Source: Schoenoplectus triqueter
Taxonomy: Eukaryota; Streptophyta; Magnoliopsida; Poales; Cyperaceae
Assembly: GCA_964058805.1 (NCBI GenBank)
Contig: CAXKVV010001868.1
Coordinates: 1 to 54,771, forward strand
Direction: 5' to 3'
DNA length: 54,771 nt
Shown here: positions 1-12,600 of the stretch, one piece after another
Layout: each line of letters starts with the position of its first letter
How positions within the stretch are numbered: the first letter of the stretch is position 1
Translations under genes and position numbers: made by a program
The notes under the pieces: generated by a model
The model's database searches: none
What the model saw: only the letters and a program-made list of their open reading frames with translations
Told to the model about the DNA's origin: nothing

Positions 1-2957
1 ATAATAGAGATAAGGAGTAGAAATTACAAATTTGATATTTTATCTTTGTCTTAATTTTTTTTCATATATCTTAATATATGAACACTAACAATCGCCTCCC
101 AAAAAAGAAATGCGGTTGCCTGCTTCTGGAGCGGCCATTCATCTTTGCCTTTCAAAGAGTGAACGGAGGAGCGGACCTTTTATATCTTCTTTAATCATTA
201 AAGAAATGATACAATAATATTCATATTTCTAGTTCTGCATATCTGAATGCTCAGATAAAATTGAAATAAATAACAAGATTTTTTGAGGAAAAAAATAAAG
301 CTTCTGAATCCAATAAATTACATATTAATCTTCTCGAATTTGTCTTGTAAAATTATACTGAAACGGAAATTCACTTTTTTCAGTTTATTCTTAGAATTTC
401 ATAAAATGTCATATGAGAACATTGAGGTAATGGATTCACCAGTTTGGGTGTAGAATGGAGTTGACTAGAACATGTACAAGTTGGTCTTGATTATTGACCC
501 CCCACAAAAAAAAAAGGTTGGTGCTCCTCTTCTCTTGATTGGTTGGTGCATTACAGCGGGACACAGCAGAAGCTAATTGTACCCCACTGTCATCATTTTC
601 AATAAGATATCATTCCTTAATAGTGTAAAGTTTGATTTGATGTAACCAATAGATTACGATAAATAATGTTTGGGCGGTGAAATGATTAGTGTAAAAAAAT
701 GATTTTTGGGTTAGTAGTTGAGAATAGTGCGAAATTAGTAATATTTCGGAAAATATTAGAAAAATATTAATTTTTACTATTTCAGATTAGTATAAAAGAA
801 AAAATATATTTTTTATTATTTTTACTACACTCATAGAATATTAATCCGCTAACCTAACGTTTTCTATGATTTAGCGGATTAACACTATTCTGTTTATTCT
901 CAATTTTATTTTTTATATTTCAAATAATTGCTAACTCAAAAATAACACTACTATTCTAAAAACAGCTATTCCTCATCATCAAACCCACAAGACAGCATGT
1001 CTTGTTTCTATTGAGTAAACTGCATTAATTTCAGTTGTACTAAATAGACAGGCCCCACAATTATTAAAATAAATAAACATCTACATTAGAATTCCCGTGC
1101 ATATTTTATGGATTACGGTGAGATGTATGTAAATATTATTATTTATTAATTTATATCAGCAAGAGTATTAAGTCCGTATATATTTAGCTGGTATCTGATT
1201 TTTGTGTAGATATTTAATTTTGCATCCACGTTCACGTAGACCCTTGTATAACTACATATACAATAATATAAAATATATAAATACCAAAATCGATATCACA
1301 ATCAATACCGATTTTAGTATCCACTTTATTAGTATTCAAGTTAGTTAATTTATTATTCGATTTATTTTGTACAATACTTCTATTCTTTAATAAATATCAT
1401 TAACTCGAATAATGATAATACTATGAGTTAAATACTAAAATCGTTCACTTGAATACTAACTCATTTAATGTAAATACTAAACATTATCGATTTATGGTAC
1501 TAATTTGTTATTACCATAACATTTTCCATTAAAAATGCCAACTTAATTTAAATTAAGAATTACTGAACTAAAAGATACTTCTAAATTTCTAATAATGTAA
1601 TAGTCAGAATGATAATTGAGCAGTTATGTAAAGGATATATTTTTTGTGTTCTCACCCATTTGAGAAACCCAAGAAGTTGAATCATATGAAACAACCAAAA
1701 TAGAGACAAGGAAGAAAACTAGCACCCTTAAAGGCCCGTTGTAAGGCTCGCTCCAAGCTAATTAAAATTTTATTCACTTTATTGCATTTGTTACGATAGT
1801 AATATAATTCATGAATTATTTATGAATAATTACGAATAATTTATTTTTTGCTTGTAGCCGGATGTTTTGTCAGTTTAATATATAATATATTTTTTTATAA
1901 AAAAAAGTTTTAATCACGAATAAACACATTATATATTATTTTAAATGAAAATTTATATTTTTTATATATTTTTATAATTTTAAAATTTTAATATATTTTT
2001 TATTTATATTATATAAAACGAATTATTTTCAAATTATATCTGAAGGGAATTTTTAAACTCATCAAACATTTCCCGTATGCCAAATTTGTAACTATGCTTG
2101 GTACCGCTTCCTTTTCTTATTAAGGGTTGGAATATATCCGCAATGAATTTATTTCATAATTTAAAAGTATTAAAAATGTTCTAAATCAGTATCTGAATTC
2201 AAGCAAATATAAAATTGTTGGTTCATGTACATAACAACATGTTTGCACTTTTGAAACCCGACAAAAAAGGTTCTTGATAGACATTTAAAATTAAGAAAAT
2301 GACTCACATTTCTCTAGAAAAATATGTACGGAAAATGTCATGAAATTCTATGCGAAGTTGTATCTATCATTAAATGAATTTAAATTTGTAGTTAATAGTC
2401 TTTCACAGAGGCATAAAATTTGAGGGCGTTTGATCTTGTTATTTAATAGATAACTCAAAAATGGAAGCAAAATTTCATATAAAATTGAAACCACCAAAAT
2501 GGTTGAAAGAGTTCGGACTGTTATTCTGTCTCGTGTAATTTACATGGTTACCAATACCAGTTCATAAAATACGAATTGTTCCATATGGTAGATGAACACA
2601 TAATACCAGTACACTAGACTCGGCTTTAGGACACGTTTACTGTAAATGCTGTAATTCTGGATCCGTGAGTAAGAGCTCAATATGAGAATCTCTCTGGCGG
2701 CATTGTTATAAACTTATAATTCATCATGTCTCCCCAAAAACAATAAAAAGAATGCCATTACTGAGTAGATCTTTAAATGAAACTAAGCTCCAAAAAGTAG
2801 TATTTGGAAGATTGTAATTTAGGAAAGCACTAACAAAATGGAGAAATTCCATTCTAATGTAAGATAATTGCAAATTTTACAAAACTTCAAGTACAGAGAA
2901 AAGAGGATTATCCTGTAGATTATTATTCAGCCTAATTATCTCCGAGCAAAGCTTGCA
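1..2957. other. AT-rich intergenic region, no gene seen
   Basis: No reading frame of any length and no splice-consistent exon series was recognised on either strand. The stretch is strongly AT-rich with many short degenerate repeats, for example variants of GATTTTAGTAT around 1290-1450. The last part, up to the bL32m stop codon at 2958, would hold the 3' UTR of that minus-strand gene. A possible decayed MITE at 668-984 is listed separately. Confidence 0.6.
668..984. repeat. possible decayed MITE with internal hairpin
   Basis: The ends GTTTGGGCGG (668) and, on the other strand, GTTTGATGATG (984) are weakly inverted relative to each other. The interior holds a clear stem-loop at about 842-881 with arms AATCCGCTAA and TTAGCGGATT. 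The terminal match is imperfect and no target duplication is obvious, so only the hairpin is certain. Confidence 0.35.
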
Positions 2958-4538
2958 TCAGCTCGAGTTGCCGCTCTCTTTTTTCCCACTGCAGCAATAG
3001 TAGTGTGGTAACTTAACTCGACCACAAGCACTGTAAAATTTGTTTCATAGAGACACAAATATTAATATTTAAGACAGTACCCAAACAAATAGTAGCAATT
3101 ATGGAAAAACAGCTAACTTTGAATTTTTTAATTGCATGTTAAGATATAATTAGCAGTTTAGGTTCTACTATAGACTTGAAATATAAATAACAAGGTATGA
3201 AGATGCTTTGATAAAATTTACATCAGTATTAACATGATACAAGATAACTTACAGGCAGCGCACAATAACCGGAACAGGTTTCAGAGCTTTTGGTCCATTT
3301 CTCAATCCTTTCTTATGGCGTGAAACCTGAAATTTAATAGTTTGGTGTCACAGATTTACTTCAAAAGGAACCAAATATTGATGTGAGAACCACAGCACCT
3401 GGTGATGCATTACCCAAACCAGTAATTTGTTTCAAAAACATTATGTTTGTAACATAAGGATGATGCAGTGAGTGAGACGAGGGAATCCATAATTTCAGTG
3501 GTTAATTGACAAGACTATGAAAGCAAGGATGAGCATATATGGAAACATAATTGAGCAAAAATGTTAACGGTATTTCAAGTGCATAAAGGACTATACATAT
3601 AACACAGAACCAAAGAACCAGCTATCTCAAACTAAAAACATGCTAATCTAGTTGCAAATTAGTCCAGGTTTTCAATTTCCCATCATGCTATTTATCTGAC
3701 TCTATGTTCTTGGAAAGTTTGATTGCTTTCAGAAAACTAGAGGTGGCTTAAATATGATCGACGTTGTCTAGAAAACCAGTATAAGAGTAAGTGTATCGTT
3801 TTGGAAATGAACATTTGGTTGCCTTAAGCAAAAAACTTAAGGCAGCATTATATGACTGGCATTAACTCAAGAGTCTGAAATAAGTAAATACAGAAAAAAT
3901 TAGTTCACAGGAAAAAATTTTGACTTGATTTAATCACTATTTCATATTTATTCTAAGAAAGTTTCTGTTTTGACTAGCCCTGACCAGACAAAAATAATGC
4001 TTCGTCTTTTGGGTATCAGTGTGAACAGTAATAAATTGGAACAAATCCTAGTAGACAGTTAAAGTCTGTGTGAGCAACTGTAAATTGATTTTAAGGATGA
4101 TTCAATTTAATTCCAGATAACTCGAATAGTAGTTTTTTGATAACCAGATAGAATAATGCGTGGCATCCCAAGTTTCCAACCATACCCAATCTTAAACTAA
4201 GACAAATCATAGACGAAAATATGTCTTCTCAACCATTTCCAAATTGGAACCCAAACCCAAACCAAAACCTCCTAAACCCTCGTTCCTGAGTTCCTGACAA
4301 ACACCAAATAATGCAATGTAAAGCAGCACAAAGATGAGATCCGACACGATACCTTCTTTTTAGGTACAGCCATGAGTTCGAAGGATGCCTCCGAGGGGAG
4401 GCGAGGCACCGAGGGGGTCTCCGATGGACCAAGAGAAGTCAAAGGAAGATCCATCGAAGAAGAGAATGAAGTAAGGGACCGGGGAATTGTAGATAGCTGG
4501 GACGACACTCGCCGGATCAGACCACCAGCCGCCGCCAT
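2958..4538 (-). CDS. mitochondrial-type 50S ribosomal protein bL32 (L32)
   Basis: A structural protein of the bacterial-type large ribosomal subunit, probably mitochondrial. CDS exons on the minus strand are 4353-4538, 3253-3326 and 2958-3030 (333 nt, 110 aa), all with GT-AG introns and kept frame. Residues 1-55 form a Ser/Arg-rich, acid-poor leader like a mitochondrial presequence. The conserved bL32 core starts at MAVPKKK (residues 56-62) and continues with a basic RNGPKALKPVP stretch. The C-terminus shows the zinc-ribbon cysteines: a CxxC (CLAC) followed by YYCC. The chosen start is the first ATG of the frame, MAAAGGLIRR, which supplies the leader; the internal Met56 is where bacterial L32 begins. 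A foldback MITE begins about 75 bp upstream of the start codon. Mitochondrial rather than plastid targeting is inferred, since plastid L32 is normally plastid-encoded. Confidence 0.92.
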
Positions 4539-4611
4539 TTTTGTCCTCCGATCTTAAGCTCGCGCGCAGTGTTCTCTCTCAGTCGAAACTCTCTTCCGTT
4601 TTCTCCTGCTG

Positions 4612-4999
4612 AATTTTTTATATTTAATAAAAATAAAAATAAAATTAAATATTAGAATAAATTGTACATGAAATTCGGCACCTACGCTCCACGGATTTAG
4701 CGCTCACATGGAGTGCTTTCACTGTACGAGACTACCACCCACGTGTAGTCAATTTTTTATTTTTTTTATTCAGTCCAATGTGAGAGACAAGAAAAGAAGA
4801 AAAAATAAAATTCAAAATTCAGTCACGCCAAGTGAATGACAGCAACGTGGAGTGCTCTCACTCCACGTTGATGGCAGTCTCGTGGAGTGAGAGCAATCCA
4901 CGTGGGTACTAAGTCTGTGAAGTGTAGATCCTGAATTTCATCTATAATTTACTCTAATATTTAATTTTATTTTTATTTTTACTTAAATATAATTTTTTT
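4612..4999. mobile_element. foldback MITE 1 in the bL32m 5' region
   Basis: The left arm (about 4612-4745) and right arm (about 4865-4999) are inverted copies, so almost the whole element can fold into one hairpin. The outer 60 bp share an A/T-rich block (AATAAAATTAAATATTAGA in both arms) followed by TGAAATTC and CTAC. The inner arms share GAGTGCT, ACGAGACT and a CACGTG. There is no coding capacity. It sits just upstream of the bL32m start codon. Confidence 0.75.
4740..4745. promoter_or_regulatory. CACGTG G-box in left MITE arm
   Basis: A palindromic G-box core about 200 bp upstream of the bL32m ATG, carried by the foldback element. A second CACGTG lies at 4899-4904 in the opposite arm. G-box binding by bZIP/bHLH factors is general plant knowledge; function here is not shown by the sequence. 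Confidence 0.3.
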
Positions 5000-5029
5000 G
5001 ACTCTCTGTCTATTGAAATGGTGCACTGA

Positions 5030-5435
5030 TTATTCCATCTAATAATGAATAATCTAATTATTAATAATGATAAATATATTTTTTTAATAATAGAAATGAC
5101 TGCGCATCACTATCAGTGGCATTTTGAAAATGCATCGCTAACAATAACATCTTTTTTATTAATTTTTATAACTTTATAAAATAAAAAGAACCACGTCAGT
5201 GGGAGTGGCGCACTCTCACTGGCGGAAAACCAACAAAATTTTTGAACTTAGTTTGAAAATAAAATAGAAAAAAAAAGACGTAACTGAAAGTGACGTCTTT
5301 CCAAATGTACCAATTCTAGTGGCATATATCTTATGCGCCAATTGCAATGACGCACTGCCATTTTTAATATTAAAAACTATTTTTTCATTATTGTTATTAA
5401 TAATATGATTAATAATTATTATATTCAAAAATTAG
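5030..5435. mobile_element. foldback MITE 2, adjacent to MITE 1
   Basis: The left part (GAATAATCTAATTATTAATAA near 5047, then an ATGACTGCGCATC segment) reappears inverted at the right (AATGACGCACTGCC near 5346, then TTAATAATATGATTAATAATT). The centre has shorter hairpins rich in CACTGG/CCAGTG-like words (5190-5225). The arms have drifted and the borders are approximate. The layout resembles the element at 29266-29479. Confidence 0.5.
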
Positions 5436-6000
5436 TGGAAATGCTGACTACATTTCGGGCCATAAGGATTAAGGACCAGGCCACCAAGCCAGGATGAGTA
5501 TTCTGAGCTCTCTTTTTTCTGGAGCGATTTAGAAAAGATTAATCTGGACACATCAAATTAATCTTAAATATAAATTTAATGTGCAAAAGATTTATTATTG
5601 TTAAATCACAATCATTAATCGCTAATTGGACCCTTCAAATAAAAAGTACCGCAGAGTGAGATTTTCTTTCAGACGTCTCAGAGGATGTCATTCCCACCAA
5701 ACCCTGCCATAATTTTGTTTTCGTGATGACCTGAACTGACTTATTATTTCTTATTCGTCCCTCCCAAATTCCAAACTTCCCTTTGCCCCTCTTTTTATTT
5801 TTCAAATTTTTGGCGTTACAACTCTCGACTCACAACGTAACGTCCTTTGAAATATTCCAATTAATATGTTTCGGTGCAATATATCTGATGGTGCATGTTT
5901 AAAATGTGAACAATATTTAATAGAAATATCACACAGAAGCTTCACTCTCAATGTCCGCATCTAAAATCTTAATCGCATGAATGAAGTGCAAGTCTTCAAC

Positions 6001-6098
6001 AACCACAACAAAACTTTTTAATCCCAAATAAATTAAACTAGACTAGAAATAAAATCCAACCGAAAACAAAAAGATCAGAGATCACAAAATATAATTAG
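6001..6098 (-). mobile_element. 5'-truncated LINE 3' end (about 98 bp)
   Basis: This piece matches the 3' end of the large LINE at 50883: both contain TTTAATCCCAAATAAATT, then CTAGAAAT, CCAA-CGAAAA and AAGATCA-AGATC in the same order. The plus strand starts with a decayed CAA-type tail. It is flanked by GAAGTGCAAG at 5983-5992 and 6099-6108. The similarity extends about 8 bp further with three mismatches, as expected for an old target-site duplication. Confidence 0.7.
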
Positions 6099-6194
6099 GA
6101 AGTGCAAGCTTTTAACTAGTTAAAAATCTAAACAGCTAAAACAAGATGGGCACTGAGATAATTAAATCAACACGAAAATCTATATATATATATA

Positions 6195-6452
6195 GCTTAT
6201 AGTGTTTTACAAAATAAAAAATCATTATTGTTCAGGGTGATATTTTATATCATGAGATCTCAAATAATCAATCTAAGTTGCTCAATAATTTTTTCATAAT
6301 TACAAAGCTCAAAAAATCATAAAATTTAACATCCTATAAGATTTTGACATAAAAAAATCATTAAGCAACTTAGATTGACCATTTAAAATCTCAGAATATA
6401 AAATCTCACCCCGAAACAATAACGATTTTTTACTTTGCAAAGCATCATAAGC
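6195..6452. mobile_element. foldback MITE in TA-rich target, downstream of DnaJ-like gene
   Basis: The left arm starts GCTTATAGTGTTTTAC (6195) and the right arm reads inverted GCTTATGATGCTTTGC (ending 6452). The pairing continues through AAAAAATC, TTATTGTT, GGGTGA and TCAATCTAAGTTGCT. It is bounded on both sides by TATATA runs. It lies about 210 bp 3' of the DnaJ-like stop codon. The end sequence is related to the MITEs at 19033 and 19901. Confidence 0.75.
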
Positions 6453-6665
6453 TCTCTCTCTTTATATATATATATTAAAATACGAGCTCTGCAAGTAATT
6501 TACCAGGTGCCCACGGTGTTTTTTTGCATCAGAAGGTGGGCAGTAAGATTACCACTTGATATAGTATACGACTCAAAATTAAAATTACAAAAGCTACTCT
6601 ATGAATTAGTAACTACAGCAGCAACACCAATCAGGAGGGGTGAATTAAGAAGAAGACCAAGTTCA

Positions 6666-9600
6666 CTATTCTGAATCAGAGCCAGAAGATAGCAAATTAA
6701 CTGCATCTCTAGGTACTTCGTCAGTGATGGACACAGGCTTATCAGTTAATCCACTTCTCCCCTTTTGAGCTCTTCTTTTCTCTACTCTGTTACTGTTTTT
6801 TGTCTTCTTTCCCTAAATAAAAGAAGTCACATGAAATAAGTGCCCAATTTGTTTTCTGAAAGTGAACCCTCAAGATATATTCGTAACAGCAACAATTAGT
6901 TGAATATATACAATAAGAATATAAGAGAGGTTTATAATAGTTTATAGTACCTGGCCATTTTCAGTGGATTGAACTGACGGGCTGGTGTTTTTAAGCCAAA
7001 TCGCTCCAAATGATATGCATGCACATAGAAGCAAGCTGGGTCCTATTCGAGGATCCCCTGTATAGTCACTTGCAAGTGAAATTATACTCCTAATCTTCTG
7101 TACAAAGCCATTGCCAGCTGAGCGTACTGTACGACTACCACTTGACCACACTCTGCTTGGCTCCTCTGGTTCAAAATCAGGTGCTTTTTGATCCTGGTCA
7201 ACAGAAAGAACTGGTAAAAAAATGCATCGGAAATAATTTCTGATATTACTGTATATTTTTTTTTTTCTCCAAGTTACAAAGGAACTTACAAAAAAGGGAA
7301 TGGCATGGGTATCTCCATCCTTTATGATCTGACTAATCCACTTAACAATCTGCCCAGCAGGATAAAAAATTTCAGAAGAGACTTTAGCCCCAATGCATAA
7401 CTTCTGAGTTACTTATCTTACCAGTATTATCAGTGCTCAAGCACAAACAGTTCTACTAAAAAGCAACATATAGAATCTTGAGCAAATAAGAAAAGACATG
7501 TCCATCCAGTAAAGTTTTGTCCTATCGAAGCAAACATAGTCTGAAAGAAATTTTAAAAAAGAAATGTGTACCTCATCAGCTTCATGTGTTCCATTATACT
7601 TTGCAACCAGCTGAGAGGCTGAATTGCCACCCTGCTGCAGCAGAGATTGCATTGCATTATTTTTTGTTCTTTTCTGAATTTCCTCCTCTTCCTCCTTTGT
7701 CCTTCTCTGAAAACGGACAATAAGAACTCGAGGTGACTCCTTGTCCCCATAGCGGGGCCCACACGCTCCTTCGACATCCTCTGGATTCAGGTAAAATAGG
7801 CAAAGTTTCTACAAAAAGAAAGACAGACAGAAGAGAAGCTGAGAGTCAAGAAAATTCTGTGCACTAACGTGTGAGAACCTGAGTCGTATGAAGAGCTAAG
7901 TTCCACATGCTGATGCCTTGATTGTTTGAACAAATCATGCATGGTAACAGTCAATATTGCTTGAGCACCATTCAGTTTTTTTCATTGTTTCTTTGTATCA
8001 AATTGAAGTTGACAAAGTCTGCAAAGTAACTGTGTACTTAACTACCAAGAAATGTTACCATGCAGCAAGATACGACATCACATCTCCAATCACGACAAGA
8101 CGGTTTCTACTTCACTTAAGGCCTCTGAATTTTTTTTCCACTTTTTGTAATAATACATATTTATTTATTTATTACTAAGAAAAAAAGCCACTCATTGTGC
8201 AAAACTCTTTTAATTTATGTCTAAATCGATCACAAAGATTCCTAAATTTATAAACAAAACTAATTCATATTTAATAAAATACAATTTAAAAAACATAACA
8301 AATTTTATTTTTTAAATAAAGCTGTATAGTATAGATAGCTTCTTTTTTAAAAATTAAAAATAGTTGATCATTAATTTATTTGATGGATAAATTCTTTTTC
8401 TAGACCTCCCATTAATTCATTGTAAAATATAGAAAAACAAAATGGATAGAAAAAAATGACATTGGCCAAAATCTAAACCGTTAGTTTTTTAAAATATTGA
8501 TCCGTGGCATTTAATTAAGGGCATTTCAGTCATTAAGAAAAAGTCCAAAATAATGGACAAATCCAATACATTCGCTCTTTATAATATAGTAAAGGTAAAG
8601 ATTATTAACAATATTGTTGTTGTTATTGCTATTACTATAATTATTGTATGTTTTCTTCCTGGAAATGGCACTATTACCTTTTGCGCATCTCCATCAAGCC
8701 AAGCAAAAGTCAAACGATTATTCTTGAAGGCAATGGCAGCAGGAGAAGTGGCCACATCATATTGCAGGTCAAGATTCTCAATTTGGTCTGCACTAGCATA
8801 GCCTGTCAATTTTTCCCGGGTTGAGCGCACCAACTTCATTTTACACCAATCACAAAGAACCACAGTAAGTGCGTCAGCTAAAGTCAAAAAGTTTACATAT
8901 TGGTTCTTTGTGTGCTATAGACAAAATACAATGCTCAAGACAACAATAACATGGAAGCTTAAAAAGGACCTAAAAGCTCGTTATTACATACAAAAATAAG
9001 TGTGTGTGTGTGTGTGTGGATCTTTGGAGTGAGCTTGTTTGTCTGAGAGAGATGTGCACATCCAAACTCAGGTTATTATCCCTTTCTTACAGTGCTTTTA
9101 GGTGTTTAAATTTCGATATAAGTATTAGAATTTAATAAAAATGTCTTGGTAGCATTAGCTATAATACAAATAGAAAATACTTACTTCTCGCATTTTACTA
9201 AGTTCGGAACTCGGTCGGCCAGCCACAATCACACAGTACCAAACTAAAGTGTCAAAACCAGCACGAGAATGGCCTTTTGCATCACAACCAAGTTGCGTAG
9301 CTGTATCACTCCTTAACTGTGGTATTTCTGAGACCCCAAAAGGTAAAATAAGAAACAAAAATATTACATAGTTCATTAGACAAAATACTAATTATAGCTT
9401 GATTCCATCAGGCTGTGCACCAGAAATGCCTAAGAGAGGAAGTGGAGTATGGAGTAAGCAAGGAGATGATTGAAATCATTTCACCCAATCTACCCCCACA
9501 ACCACCACCCACAATTTTGGAGATGGAGAAAAATTAATATTTGGTGTAAAGGAGGTAAAATATTTCTATAGTACCAAGCTGTAGAGCATAGCTTAAGTTC

Positions 9601-12600
9601 TATCCTGATTTTTGCATAAGGGATCAACCACCAACAAGTTGAAAGTCTTACTAAAGTAATTTAGGTCGTCCATTGCAAGAAAGACCAATTATTCTAACAT
9701 AATTCAAGCAACCAGATTAGACACCTGGCCGTGCCTTAGGAGTTGAGAACAAATAACCCAAATTTAGCATAGACTCAGTTTCCTAGGAATAAACCAATCA
9801 CATATTAGGGGGGATTGCTTCTGTTTCTTTCTTGGACATGAGGATCATAGACCAACATGTGAAACATTTTACAAAAGAAGTTTGAAAAAAGGACAGAGAC
9901 AAAACTCGTATAATTTACAAGATATATAACCAACTGCAGAACTGCTAAATAAGAAGTTTGACAAGGGTAAAAAACTGATACCTTGGCGTCTGTGGTCTTC
10001 AATAAGTTTTATGAGCTCTGATCTGTTTGGTAATCCTGTCAGAGGAAAAATTCCTATGTCAACCTAACAAGCATATGAACTAGCTAACTGCATCAACAAC
10101 AAAATTTGGTTTTGGGGGGGGGATGGATGCTTACCATGGTAAACAACTTGATCAGCAACTGAGCCCCTTAGAAGCACAAAAGCAGGAGCCGATTCAACCC
10201 TTAATCTGGTTTGTTAATGCAACAATAGCAATTTTAATCAGGGCAATAAAACACTAAACTGAAGTAGTCAGGTAAACAAGAAATAAAAAGTCAACTCCTT
10301 AAAATATAGTACTCCAAATCTATTGAGGATGCTGATGAACTCCGAACTCTTTTAGACAAATCAAAATCAATTCCTCTTGTTTAGTTGGTCTTTCTGCAAT
10401 CTTCTACATAGGAGAACAAGTTTCCTACTAGAAGTACAGGGATCATGAAGGAGCGGTAATGACCCAGAAGGCAACTCCAGAAGAGCATATACCACACCAA
10501 AATTATAAGAAAACAGAATAGCCTTCTACCAGTATAAATCTGGTATAGGTATGTTACCAGCATATGAGTAACTAATGGAAAGAAGTGCAAGAATAACCAA
10601 GAGTTGAACTTTGAAAACATACGAGTTCCACCAAAACTGAGAATCTTCTTCCGTCCATAAAATATTTGCAAACGCGACATAATTTGAGTATTCCACTGCT
10701 AATTGGCGTAGAAATGGAGCAGCACGTTCACCCGTACTTGAAAAGAACAATATCTTGACCTATTTTCACAGCATGCAAGTAAATAAACAAATAAGTAAAG
10801 AAAAGACATGGCATAATCCTCCTGAACGATATAAATTTCCTTGATATAGGTTGCAAGATATGAATGTAATGTTTCAGGTGCACTTTAGAATTTCAAAAGC
10901 GAAACTTTTTCAATTTTCTAAGTTAAAGTGAAACAGAACCTTTGGAAAATAAATGCTAGCAAACGAATAAAATTAATGATTCAAGAAAAGGTTCATCTGA
11001 CAACAAGTTGTCCTACTTGACTCTTTTTTTCTTTTGGTATTACATTTAATTATATTTAGTCTATCAATACTACTTTACTGATATGCCAGATGACTTTTTT
11101 GAAAGACAAGCTAGTAAAAGGTACTAATAAGACATATTGGCAAACAAAGATATCTTGGCATTAGATCCATATAAAGAAAACTATATTTCTAATAAGTTTA
11201 ATAGGGAATAAATGGTAATTAGGTACCTTGTGGTAGGCAACATTTGCAAAGAACTTCGGCATCTGAAATTGAATTTTATTGTAAGTACCTCTTTTTATTA
11301 CTCTGATGCCAAACAAAATTATAAGCCGAGATTTGCAATCGACGAAACTAATAAGAAAGCACTACAGTATAATTACCAGTGTTTCTTTGGAGTAGTACAA
11401 AATGCGAGGTAGGCCGAGAACATATGTTGCTATCCAATCAACAATTGCATCAACAGAAAGTTCTCCTTGGTACCTACACATATATAAGCAACAGCTTCAA
11501 ACAACTAAGAAAATCACCTTGGAAAGATTCTCTGCCAATTGAGTAAGACTTTATCCATGATATCATGAAAGGCATATTAGATATCCACTAAAGCCTGTCC
11601 TGATTTCTTTTCTATAAATGACAAACAACCACTGCTTCCTGAAAGTTTCATGCAATTTAAAGGTGAGAAAGGACATTAGTGGTTATTGTCATTTTAATCG
11701 TGACTGATGACAGACCGTATATTTGGGTCTTGCCATGCTACAATAAAGATATCCCTAGAAGTTTCCAGATCATTCAATGCTATTATTTACCTCATATAGC
11801 AATCTGAACTCCTACAGAAAGGTGGGTAAGCAACTAGTGCCGGCAAACCTGAAATTTATTAGCAAATGGTTCATGATACCGAACAAAGAAAAAATGTTAT
11901 TCATTGAAAAATAATTGGCTGGCTTGGTATTAGACTAATTATCAATATGTAATAAGTGTTAGTTAGAGGATAACAAACTTGGCTATTGTCTATATAAGCC
12001 AAGGCATTGTAATAGCAAGATACACAAGAAATACAAACTGTGATTCATCTCTCTTGTCTCTCTTTCTTCCTCTCTTACATGGTATCAGAGCTGAAGCCTG
12101 ATTACTTTTCAAGTTTCTCTCTCTCTCTCTCTCTCTCTTTCTTCGAGAAACCTCTTTCTCTCTTTTCCTCTTCTTTTCGCGTTTAATCTGCTCCCGCTTG
12201 GCCTCACTTCTCGACTCGATTAGCTTTGCCTTCTCCTCAGGCGTGAGCGAGTCGACTTTCTCATCCCACTCGCGGCGGCGCTTCTCCTTGGGCTCCGCCT
12301 TTCTCTGCTTCTCCGCCGCCTTCTTCTCGGTCTTGCGAGCGGCGAGGCGTTCTTGCTTCAACAGCTTCTTCTTGCTTCAAAAGCTTCTCTTCACCAATTC
12401 CCTCTGGCGGTGCTACCAGACCGAGTCGGCGAGTGTGCCTGCTCAGCTCCCGATCGCCACAAACATCGAGCGCCCCAAAAAGATTCCCAAGATCCGATCT
12501 GCATCTCCATCTCCCGTCGCCAAATCCAAACCTGCTGCTGCGCCTGAAGAGGTGCTTCCGACCGAGCCCACGGAGCAATCCGTCGAGTGATTTCAGCTCA

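Noticed and set aside
12261..12578. 105-codon minus-strand frame in the Copia leader
   Set aside because: It runs out of frame with the TRM10-like reading and has an Arg/Gly-rich, GC-driven composition.
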